Made by a program: the position numbers and the translations under genes. A stretch of DNA of 64,000 nucleotides, from NCBI RefSeq assembly GCF_004216715.1, contig NZ_SGXG01000001.1, positions 2,299,001-2,363,000 of the forward strand. Direction: 5' to 3'. Within the stretch, counting starts at the first letter, position 1; the number at the start of each line of letters is the position of its first letter. Origin of the DNA: Cecembia calidifontis. Lineage in GTDB: Bacteria; Bacteroidota; Bacteroidia; Cytophagales; Cyclobacteriaceae. Below are positions 54,922-62,759 of this stretch, in pieces. The notes beneath the pieces were generated by a model. It saw only the letters and a list, made by a program, of their open reading frames with translations. It was not told where the DNA came from and did no database searches.

Positions 54922-56297
54922 TCTTTCCATCTCTTGAATTCGGACAGAGAAACCCTGAACCGGGCGAAATTGCCCTCATTGAGTACAAGTAGGTCACCTT
55001 CCACCATTTCCCTGAATCTATCTCTGTCTTCTTTTGGAAGATGATTTGCTGTAGATAGAATCAGTTGACTGCCTTCATTTGGGTTTAAGTTTTCTGAAAC
55101 AATCTTCATAATCAGCTTTTTAATATCATCCCGGTATTTGGTTCGGAAGGGATCAGGCTCACTGATTGTCTGTCTTATGGCCGCATAGCGGACAGCGGAT
55201 TTTTCGTAAGCCCACATAAACACATCCTTCAACAAATCGACTTGATTCAATTCATATACCCCAAGAATCCCTTGAGTATAAATCGTGCTGGGAACTTCCA
55301 CAAAGGAAATTGGGGAAAGGTTGCTTTTGATCAAGGGTATATTGGCCGCCAACCTTGAAGTCCTCTTATTGACATCATCAAATGGCTGCAAATAGGGTAA
55401 ATGCACCATCATAAAGAATGCCTGTTCGAAAGGATTCCTGATTTCCATGACTTTTTTTAGGAGTAACTCAAATTGGGCCACTATCAATTGGGGTATGGAA
55501 AGTGGCGTATAAGCTGACTGGAAGATACCGACAGGCATTGACCTTAACCTTCCCAAAGATGCCTGTTCCTTCATGAGGTTTTCCGCAAGTAGTGCATGAA
55601 TGTTCAACAAGATATAAGGCTTAAAGTCCAACTCCTCCCCTAAATCCACTAAAAACTCAATAGCATCTTTGTGGTTGATGATCATTTGCGCCTCTTCTAA
55701 GGACTTGCCCTCAGCAGATTCACCCAATTCAAGCAGCCTCTGAGTGTCCAACAAAGAATAGGTGTTACCTTCCAACCTGCTGGAGTTCCAAGAAAGGTCA
55801 ATCAACAGTCGGTTAAGGATTTCTCTGGCATGCGTACCTGCAGGCTGATTCTGACTATTGGTATATCCCAGTAAAGTCAGCTTATGGATGTCTTCATCTG
55901 AAAGGTAAGCATCTATATTGGGTCTATAGGAATCTAAAAACTCCACATTGTAGCCAACTTTTTTCCTATCCGATAGGGGATTTGAAAGGTAAGAAATGAT
56001 TTTTTCACTTTCTTTGGAAATAGAAAAACCTTCTCTTTTGGGCCGTATCAACTTTTCCTGTTCACTTTCTCTGACCAAATGATCTGAATAAGATAAATGG
56101 TATCTGGTGGATTTTGAGCCTCCGGTTGTGAAAATAATTCCTTCCTCTTTTAGTTTTTTAAGCCTACGCTGCAAGGTTCTCAATTCCAGATTAAGCCCAC
56201 AGCCACTCATGATGTCCTCAATGGAGGCACCATATGTGTTTTTTGCGATCACATTTTTGATAGCAGGAAGCTCATCTTTTAAGGTGGGATTAACCAT
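54900..56297 (-). CDS. Fic-domain protein with N-terminal winged helix, active-site His replaced
   Basis: Fic enzymes usually transfer AMP or other groups to target proteins. This 465-residue protein has an N-terminal winged-helix-like DNA-binding part (about 1-68, RTLQRRLKKLKEEGIIF) and a Fic core. The inhibitory-helix motif SSRLEGN (172-178) is present in the same chain. The Fic motif reads QPFDDVNKRTSR (304-315): glutamine stands where HxFx(D/E)xN(G/K)R has the catalytic histidine. Classical AMPylation is therefore doubtful. The DNA-binding domain and the repeated ACGAC sites just upstream suggest autoregulation. It is a single gene, with no antitoxin-like neighbour. Confidence 0.82.
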   Translation of the reverse strand: MVNPTLKDELPAIKNVIAKNTYGASIEDIMSGCGLNLELRTLQRRLKKLKEEGIIFTTGGSKSTRYHLSYSDHLVRESEQEKLIRPKREGFSISKESEKIISYLSNPLSDRKKVGYNVEFLDSYRPNIDAYLSDEDIHKLTLLGYTNSQNQPAGTHAREILNRLLIDLSWNSSRLEGNTYSLLDTQRLLELGESAEGKSLEEAQMIINHKDAIEFLVDLGEELDFKPYILLNIHALLAENLMKEQASLGRLRSMPVGIFQSAYTPLSIPQLIVAQFELLLKKVMEIRNPFEQAFFMMVHLPYLQPFDDVNKRTSRLAANIPLIKSNLSPISFVEVPSTIYTQGILGVYELNQVDLLKDVFMWAYEKSAVRYAAIRQTISEPDPFRTKYRDDIKKLIMKIVSENLNPNEGSQLILSTANHLPKEDRDRFREMVEGDLLVLNEGNFARFRVSLSEFKRWKENWSRKV

Positions 56298-56298
56298 T

Positions 56299-56382
56299 GT
56301 CGTAAGTAATCTTAATTACGACAAATTTACATCATTATTTGTGTCAAAAAAAATTTTCACGACATTTTTTAAATTTCACGAC
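56299..56382. promoter_or_regulatory. Four-copy ACGAC operator array and -7 element of the Fic gene
   Basis: An inverted pair GTCGTAA (56299-56305) and TTACGAC (56316-56322) is followed by two direct CACGAC copies (56358-56363 and 56377-56382), each within TTTCACGACA and 19 bp apart. On the minus strand TAAATTTG (56329 to 56322) is a perfect TAnnTTTG -7 element. It overlaps the second half-site, so binding would block the promoter. The Fic start codon is at 56297. Confidence 0.6.
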
Positions 56383-56463
56383 AAAAAACAAAACCTCTTA
56401 AATGCCAAGAGGAACACTTATCTGTTTATTGAAATTTATCCCTCATGTTTGATGACCTTTTCA

Positions 56464-57798
56464 CAATACCGTCCTAAATAAAATATGAGAGGTCTGGTTT
56501 TTTGCCCAAAATAGCTATTTTGGGTTTGCACCAAAAAACATAAACCTCCCATGAGTAATATTACATTGTTTTCTCAGATTATTAAAAAAATCGAGCGTTC
56601 AATTTTCAAGAAACTGGTTGAAGAGAAGCAAACGGACAAGGGCTGCAAAGGCTTTGACAGCTGGACGCATTTGGTTTCCATGCTTTTTTGCCATTTTGCC
56701 AAAAGTACTTCTGTAAGGGATATTTCAAACGGCCTGCGTTCGGCCACGGGGAACCTCAACCATCTGGGGATTGCCAAGGCACCATCCAAGTCCAGTATCA
56801 GTTATCAGAACAAGCGCAGGGACTCTGACCTGTTCAAGGAGCTGTATTACGGGCTTCTGAAGCATTTAGGACAGCAGGCGTCCCTGAGCAGGGTAAAACT
56901 ACGGATCAAGGCTCCCGTCTATCTGCTCGACTCCACGGTGGTAAGTCTTTGCCTTTCGATGTTTGACTGGGCAACCTTCAGGACCAAAAAGGGTGCTGTA
57001 AAGATGCATACGCTTCTGGACTATGACGGGAAACTCCCTGTTTATGTGAATATTACAGAAGGAAGTATGGCAGACAATAAAGGCGCTTATGATATTCCTT
57101 TGGAGAAAGGATCCGTTATAGTGGCGGACCGCTATTACAATGACTTTCCGATGCTCAACATTTGGGACAGCAAGGGGGTCTTTTTCGTCATAAGGCACAA
57201 GGATAACCTTAAGTTCAGCACAATCAATGAACGTCGACTCCCTGAAAATACTGCACAGGAAGTACTGATAGACGAAGAAATTGAACTGGTAAACCCGCAG
57301 TCAAAAGTGAAGTACCCCGGAAAACTCAGAAGAGTGGCTGTATGGGACGAAAAAAACCGACAGACCGTCGAACTGATTACCAATAACTTCAAATGGTCAG
57401 CAAAGACAATCGGTGATCTTTACCGGTGCCGATGGGAGATTGAGATCTTCTTCAGGGACATCAAGCAGTTACTCCATATCAAAACCTTTATCGGAACATC
57501 GAAAAATGCCGTGATGATCCAGATATGGACCGCGCTGATCACCATTCTGCTCCTAAAAGTGATGAAGGCAACCGCTAAATTCGGATGGCATCTGTCCAAT
57601 CTGGTTGCATTTATCAGACTGAACATATTCGTTAAAATAGAGCTGCAAAAGTGGCTGGACAAACCCTTTGAAGACCATGAAAAACCTCCTCAAAAAAGCC
57701 AACAGGGGGTTCTATTTCCGGATTACAGATAAAATCACAATAGAAATTGCAGAAACACAGCTAAACATCTGTCTTGTAAATTATTTAGGACAGCATTG
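56464..57798 (+). mobile_element. Complete IS4-type insertion sequence, with target duplication
   Basis: The inverted repeats fit CAATRCYGTCCTAAATAA (16 of 18 bases identical between the two ends). Both flanks carry ACCTTTTCA (56455-56463 and 57799-57807); counting one ambiguous G, the target duplication is 9 or 10 bp. The element lies in the last codons of nagBA. Removing it and one duplicate restores a natural stop for that gene. Confidence 0.9.
56551..57732 (+). CDS. IS4-family transposase
   Basis: This full-length DDE transposase has 393 residues. The N-terminal DUF4372-like region contains GFDSWTHLVSMLFCHFAKS. DDE landmarks are VYLLDSTVVSLCLSMFDWA (first Asp), GSVIVADRYYNDFPML (second Asp) and YRCRWEIEIFFRDIKQLL (Glu, the IS4 Y-R-E-K signature). 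No frameshift is visible. The gene runs opposite to nagBA and ends about 65 bp inside the element's right end. Confidence 0.92.
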   Translation: MSNITLFSQIIKKIERSIFKKLVEEKQTDKGCKGFDSWTHLVSMLFCHFAKSTSVRDISNGLRSATGNLNHLGIAKAPSKSSISYQNKRRDSDLFKELYYGLLKHLGQQASLSRVKLRIKAPVYLLDSTVVSLCLSMFDWATFRTKKGAVKMHTLLDYDGKLPVYVNITEGSMADNKGAYDIPLEKGSVIVADRYYNDFPMLNIWDSKGVFFVIRHKDNLKFSTINERRLPENTAQEVLIDEEIELVNPQSKVKYPGKLRRVAVWDEKNRQTVELITNNFKWSAKTIGDLYRCRWEIEIFFRDIKQLLHIKTFIGTSKNAVMIQIWTALITILLLKVMKATAKFGWHLSNLVAFIRLNIFVKIELQKWLDKPFEDHEKPPQKSQQGVLFPDYR

Positions 57799-59639
57799 AC
57801 CTTTTCAACTTTGATGGATGTTCCATTTTCCACCCGAAATGTAATCCAGTCATTTTTTGACATCAAACCTGCAAAAGATAAAGGGATTTTGGATGCCATT
57901 TTCCAGGCTTCTGGGAGTTCAAGGATTTCTTCCTTTACCAAATATTCTACTCCTTCTATTAAACTCCTGGCGGCGCCTGCCAGAAGTCCTTTTCCATATT
58001 TCATGGCCAGACGGCCAGTTTCTTCCAAAATAATTTCTTCTCCAATTGGGCTTTGGTATATGCCAGGTTCCATGCCACAGAACTTGGTGCTGTCGCTGAT
58101 CAAAAAGGCTTTCTCTCCTTTTACCTTTAGGACAACCTTCAAAAATGATGGATCCAGATGAAACCCATCGGCAATCAGACTGGCATACAATGCCTCATTG
58201 GCCAATTGATCCCATAGGATATTGGGATGTCTGGGAAGCATCAAAGGAACGGCATTGCCCAAATGGGTGGAGAGGGATGCCCCGGATTTTACGGCAAGCG
58301 CAATATCTCTGGAAGCAGCATTTGAATGTCCGATGGCAATGAGGATGTTTTCTTCAACGCATTTTTTGATCAAGACTTCCGCTCCTTCCAGCTCAGGAGC
58401 CAAGGTGATCAGTTTAATACGTCCACCACTTTCTTTTTGGAGTTTTTCCACCAATTCCCAAGAAGGTTTTTGTATGTATTTTTCAGGATGGGCGCCTTTG
58501 GCTCCTTCTAAGGAAGAGATAAAAGGGCCTTCCAGGTGAATGCCTAAAATACAGGAATTGACCAAGTCATCCTTTTGGCAGGCAAGATTGATTATTGACA
58601 GATTCTCTTCTAAAATTAGGGGATCATTGGTTATCAGGGTTGGAAAGAATCCCGTCACCCCTTTGGCCAATAAGGCATCCACTGCTTTTCGGATGTTTTC
58701 TTGATTAAGTCCGCTTTCATTGAAATCAATTCCCGCTACACCGTTGACCTGAAGGTCTATCAGCCCTGGTCCACAATAGGGAATAGGCAGCTTGCTATTT
58801 TCAGGAACATTAATGGCTGTAGGCCGGATGCCAGATAGATCATCCAAAATGCAAAGTTTTCCAGAGAGAACATCCCTTGCAAACATATCTTCCTGTGCTG
58901 TCCATGGCTGAACCTGGGGGAGGGCGTCTTTGTCGGTAAACAAATGGCAGTTCCAATGACCTCTCAAAATTGAAGCCGGGCAATGTTCTCCCAACGGCCC
59001 GTAAAGTGTTTGATGGACTGCCTCTTTTTTCTGTGGCCCGGGAACCACACAACAGATACAATCCGCATTCAATAAAGCAGGAACCGTCAATGTTATAGCA
59101 TGGGTCGGGACAGCCGATAAGCTATCAAAACAAGCGTCATTTACCTGTTGCTGTCTGCAAACTTCATCCAGTTCCACCACCTTTACCCATTTGTCATCAT
59201 TAAAATCTGCAACTGGGGGGTCGTTAAAAGCAATATGTCCGTTTTCACCAATGCCCATACAGACTATATCTATCCTTTTTTCCTGCAATAATGCGGCATA
59301 CCTTTCACATTCTTCTTCAACGGTATTATTTCCGTCAATCAGATGCACCTTTTTCAGAGGAACATGGTCAAACAATGTTGCTTTCAAAAAATTAGAGAAC
59401 AAAGCGGGATGAGAAGGTTCAAGTCCCAGGTATTCATCCATATGGAAGGCGACCACCCTTCCCCAGGGGATTTTTGAAGTGCTCCTGAGATAACTCAAAA
59501 ACTCATTTTGCGAGGGTGCAGCGGCAAAAACTATCCGTATTTCATCTTTTTGTCCGGCGAGTTCGAGGATTTTCTTCTCAACCCAGCTTCCTGCAGCTTT
59601 TCCCATCTCTGCTCTGCTTTGAAATACTTGGACCTGCAT
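57735..59639 (-). CDS. nagBA: Fused glucosamine-6-phosphate deaminase / N-acetylglucosamine-6-phosphate deacetylase, 3' end altered by an IS
   Basis: The two halves catalyse consecutive steps of N-acetylglucosamine use: deacetylation of GlcNAc-6-phosphate, then deamination to fructose-6-phosphate. The NagB half (about 1-245) has HMDEYLGL and GIGENGHIAFNDPP. The NagA half (about 255-615) resembles E. coli NagA, with GLIDLQVNG, the metal residues in HLEGP, GHSNA and STHLGNAVP, and the catalytic Asp in ISDSTKF. The C-terminus now reads KVEKVNAV and then ~18 IS-encoded residues. Without the IS it would end KVEKVIKHEG. Only a few terminal residues are changed, so activity may survive. It is the last gene of a three-gene sugar operon, 6 bp after the symporter. 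Confidence 0.88.
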   Translation of the reverse strand: MQVQVFQSRAEMGKAAGSWVEKKILELAGQKDEIRIVFAAAPSQNEFLSYLRSTSKIPWGRVVAFHMDEYLGLEPSHPALFSNFLKATLFDHVPLKKVHLIDGNNTVEEECERYAALLQEKRIDIVCMGIGENGHIAFNDPPVADFNDDKWVKVVELDEVCRQQQVNDACFDSLSAVPTHAITLTVPALLNADCICCVVPGPQKKEAVHQTLYGPLGEHCPASILRGHWNCHLFTDKDALPQVQPWTAQEDMFARDVLSGKLCILDDLSGIRPTAINVPENSKLPIPYCGPGLIDLQVNGVAGIDFNESGLNQENIRKAVDALLAKGVTGFFPTLITNDPLILEENLSIINLACQKDDLVNSCILGIHLEGPFISSLEGAKGAHPEKYIQKPSWELVEKLQKESGGRIKLITLAPELEGAEVLIKKCVEENILIAIGHSNAASRDIALAVKSGASLSTHLGNAVPLMLPRHPNILWDQLANEALYASLIADGFHLDPSFLKVVLKVKGEKAFLISDSTKFCGMEPGIYQSPIGEEIILEETGRLAMKYGKGLLAGAARSLIEGVEYLVKEEILELPEAWKMASKIPLSFAGLMSKNDWITFRVENGTSIKVEKVNAVLNNLQDRCLAVFLQFLL

Positions 59640-59645
59640 GAATTT

Positions 59646-61106
59646 TTAATTTTGATACAATAGAGAAAACATCTGGCTTACTTTTTCCGGGATTTTTCTT
59701 TGTGAAAGAAGGCCTACTGTCACATAAGTGATGAAAGACATCATTAAAGGCAGGCTGACTTGCAGGGCAAGACTTCCAATTTCTACATTTTTTGTAAAGA
59801 TAAATGCCATTAAGCCGGCAAGAATAGAAGTGATGGCTGCAGCAGGACCGCACTTCCGAAAAGTGGGAATCAAGCCCAATAGTAATGGTACGGCGATTGG
59901 GCCAACCAAGGCACCAAACCAGGAGATGATCAATCCTAAAACTCCTCCAAAATATTCATATTGCAAGGCCACCAAAATGGTCATCGACGTAAATATAAAG
60001 GTGACCGTTCTGGCGATTTTAAGAGAATCAGGATGGATTTTTCGCGAAATGTTGGGAAGAATGTCCCTGCTTATGACTGCCGCAATGGTATTGATGTCAG
60101 AAGAAGTCATGGACATGGTATTGGCAAATAGGGAAGCGATGACCAATCCTACCAAACCGGAAGGTAACAGGAGTAAAGTAAGTTCTCCATAAGATTGACT
60201 TGGGTCACTCAAGTCCGGTAAGAGTACCGGGGCAGCCCACATGGGCAAGAAAAGGATCAAAGGCCAGATCAGGTAAAGCCAACCTGATAATTTAGCGGCT
60301 TTTACCACTTGCTGTTCAGATGGGCTGGATATGTATCTGGTAGCCAAGTTCCATTGTCCCCCATTATAGGATAAGAAGTTGATAAATAGGAAAGCCAGTG
60401 CAAATCCAACCGTATAGGGTTCATGGAAAACTTGACTGTTGCCTTCAGGCAGTTTTTGCCAAAGGCTGCTGAGTGTTGACATGCCGTCAAGATGCATGAG
60501 GACTGCGATAAACATCACTCCTCCAGCCAACAGCTGCACGATAAATTGGGCAAAATCCGTTATGACTACAGCCCATAATCCTCCAAAAGTGATATAAAGC
60601 AATGAAATTCCCCCAGAAACCAAAATTCCCACAGGCAAGCTGATTCCGGTAAATACATTCAACAAAATGGCGATGGAGGCCCACTTGGCGCCTATATCGA
60701 ATAATTTGAGCAAGACCCCTGACCAGGCCATCAATTGCTGTGTGAAAAGATTGTACCTGATTTTCAAAAATTCCAAGGGAGATTGGATATGGAAAACTTT
60801 CCGCAGTTTCATCCAAAGTACAGGGAATTTTTTGGCGCTCACCAGAATGCCAATACCTATGGTGAATGCCCACCAGAAATAGACTGAAATACCATGGGTG
60901 TACGCCAAAGCCGCATAGGCAACAAATACAGCTCCACTGTAACCAGAAACGTGGTGCGATATCCCTGAGACCCACCAGGGAAGGTTTCCCCCTGCCACAA
61001 AATAGTCTTCTGAATTCTTATTTCTGAAATAGGCATAGATCCCAATGGCCAGCATCAGGAGAAAAAAGAGACCAATGATAATCAGGTCTAGGTTGCTCAG
61101 CTTCAT
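59646..61106 (-). CDS. Sodium:solute symporter (SSS family)
   Basis: This polytopic inner-membrane transporter of 486 residues has about 13 helices. It begins with LDLIIIGLFFLLMLAIGIYA and the family-typical DYFVAGGNLPWWVSGIS segment. Other conserved parts are SPLEFLKIRYN and MSMTSSDINTIAAVISRDI. These proteins couple solute uptake to Na+. The gene lies 6 bp before nagBA and 15 bp after a Gfo/Idh gene, which suggests uptake of an amino sugar or a related sugar. The substrate is inferred from context only. Confidence 0.88.
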   Translation of the reverse strand: MKLSNLDLIIIGLFFLLMLAIGIYAYFRNKNSEDYFVAGGNLPWWVSGISHHVSGYSGAVFVAYAALAYTHGISVYFWWAFTIGIGILVSAKKFPVLWMKLRKVFHIQSPLEFLKIRYNLFTQQLMAWSGVLLKLFDIGAKWASIAILLNVFTGISLPVGILVSGGISLLYITFGGLWAVVITDFAQFIVQLLAGGVMFIAVLMHLDGMSTLSSLWQKLPEGNSQVFHEPYTVGFALAFLFINFLSYNGGQWNLATRYISSPSEQQVVKAAKLSGWLYLIWPLILFLPMWAAPVLLPDLSDPSQSYGELTLLLLPSGLVGLVIASLFANTMSMTSSDINTIAAVISRDILPNISRKIHPDSLKIARTVTFIFTSMTILVALQYEYFGGVLGLIISWFGALVGPIAVPLLLGLIPTFRKCGPAAAITSILAGLMAFIFTKNVEIGSLALQVSLPLMMSFITYVTVGLLSQRKIPEKVSQMFSLLYQN

Positions 61107-61121
61107 AAGGCAGTTAGGTCT

Positions 61122-62474
61122 CTAAACTTTGGGTTCCCAGCCAGGTGCATAATCTCTTGACCAATATTTTCTGGCTTCCGGGTTATGGAGGATATGGCCT
61201 GTTTTGGGATCTATATCCAAGGATTTACCGATTCTCTGGGCGATATTTCCCAGTTGGACCAAAAGGGTGCTGGTCTGTCCGCCATAGATATCTGCTGCAA
61301 GGGGTGTACCTTTTCGGATAGCATCAAATAGGTTTTGGATATGGATGCTGTCCAATTCATGGGTGGGGTCGGAAATGTTTCTGGGATCGACCGGTCTTTC
61401 ATATTTCACTTCCTTGATTACTTTATTTTGACGGTCCAGAATGCTGTAATTATTCCCCCCGTCTATTTTGATAGCGCCTTCTTCACCGTAAAATATCACT
61501 CCAACACTGGAGCCTTCCACATTCAAGCCATTGCAGCTCCTCCCTTCCCAAGTGATGAGGCTGTTGTTTTCAAATTCCAGGTTGATAATCTGGGTGTCGG
61601 GTGTTTCCCAATCATCCTGATAGTGGTAGCGTCCTCCAGCTGAACTTACTTTTGTAGGGAAATCTACCTGCAAACCCCAACGAGCCAGATCTACCATATG
61701 GGTGCCATTGTTCAAGGCTTCTCCTGTGCCCCAGTTCCAGAACCAATGCCAGTTATAATGGATGATGTTGTCCCTGTAATCTTCTCTTGGAGCTGGTCCT
61801 TGCCATAAGTCATAATCCAGATGTTGCGGGACAGGTACTTTTTTGCCGATACCAATAGGGGCCCTGTTATTGCTGTACCAGGTTTTCGCCATGTAAGGTC
61901 TGCCAATGACTCCGGCATGAAGTTCTTTGATGGCTTCTGCTACATTTGGCCATGACCTTCTTTGGTTTCCCATTTGGATCACTCTTTTGTATTTTGTAGT
62001 TGCCTGCAATAGCAATTCCCCTTCATGGGGATTGTGGCTGGCAGGTTTTTCCAAATAAACATCTTTTCCTGCTCTACATGCCAAAATAGCCGCGGGAGCA
62101 TGCCAATGGTCTGGGGCGGCCACGACCAGGACATCCAGGTCTTTATCCTCCAGACTTTTTCTGAAATCAGGTGTGTTTTTGGGTGTTTTTTTCTGGACTT
62201 CAGTTACAGCGGCAATGCATTTTTCTGCTGCCATTTTATCGACGTCACAAATATGAAGGACCTCTGCATTTGGCTGAGAGGCAAAATTCAAAGCCAAGGC
62301 CAATCCCCTGCTGTTTACGCCCATTACAGAAACTTTTATACGCTCATTGGCTCCTAAAATTTTCCTGTAACTTTTTGCACTGAATGCCGGAAGGACACCG
62401 CCTACTGTTAGGGCTGTGGTAGCGGCAAGGGATTTTTTGATGAATTCTCTTCTCGAGTCTTTGCGATTTTTCAT
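61122..62474 (-). CDS. Gfo/Idh/MocA family oxidoreductase with Tat-type signal (2)
   Basis: This sugar dehydrogenase-like protein has 450 residues from the ATG at 62474, which gives a clean twin-arginine signal (KDSRREFIKKSLAATTALT). In-frame ATGs at 62519 and 62537 would add 15 or 21 residues. The Rossmann part has VSVMGVNSRGLALAL and VYLEKPASH (EKP motif). The bacteroidal Gfo/Idh subgroup C-terminal region includes YNWHWFWNWGTGEALNNG and HMVDLARWGL. Related exported proteins include glycosidases with an NAD-dependent mechanism and dehydrogenases, so the reaction is uncertain. It is the first gene of the operon with the symporter and nagBA. Confidence 0.85.
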   Translation of the reverse strand: MKNRKDSRREFIKKSLAATTALTVGGVLPAFSAKSYRKILGANERIKVSVMGVNSRGLALALNFASQPNAEVLHICDVDKMAAEKCIAAVTEVQKKTPKNTPDFRKSLEDKDLDVLVVAAPDHWHAPAAILACRAGKDVYLEKPASHNPHEGELLLQATTKYKRVIQMGNQRRSWPNVAEAIKELHAGVIGRPYMAKTWYSNNRAPIGIGKKVPVPQHLDYDLWQGPAPREDYRDNIIHYNWHWFWNWGTGEALNNGTHMVDLARWGLQVDFPTKVSSAGGRYHYQDDWETPDTQIINLEFENNSLITWEGRSCNGLNVEGSSVGVIFYGEEGAIKIDGGNNYSILDRQNKVIKEVKYERPVDPRNISDPTHELDSIHIQNLFDAIRKGTPLAADIYGGQTSTLLVQLGNIAQRIGKSLDIDPKTGHILHNPEARKYWSRDYAPGWEPKV

Positions 62475-62759
62475 TTTGCCGGTGAAATATTGTTCTGGAA
62501 GTCGGAAGTTGTTGGTCATGCCAAGAACTTCTTCCAATATATCAACAAATCCAAGTTAGTTGATAAAAATTTTGTTAAACGGAATCATCTTAATTTAAAA
62601 ATTTGGTCTTTGAATTATTTGCCCAAATTTAACCTTTGATGTAATTCGGTTTGGGTTTTTCTGTTCTAAATCCTATTTTTCTATAAGTTAAATTGATAAT
62701 CATGCAGGCAGTAGCTATTATTCCGGGCATCGTTTTGCTGATTGCTTAATTGCACTCTT
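62475..62759. promoter_or_regulatory. Divergent promoter region between two Gfo/Idh genes
   Basis: This 285-bp A/T-rich region shows no gene. On the minus strand TAAATTTG (62631 to 62624) is a perfect TAnnTTTG -7 element about 150 bp before the chosen start of the operon's first gene. A -33 partner is not clear. No -7 element was recognised for the plus-strand gene. Confidence 0.4.
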
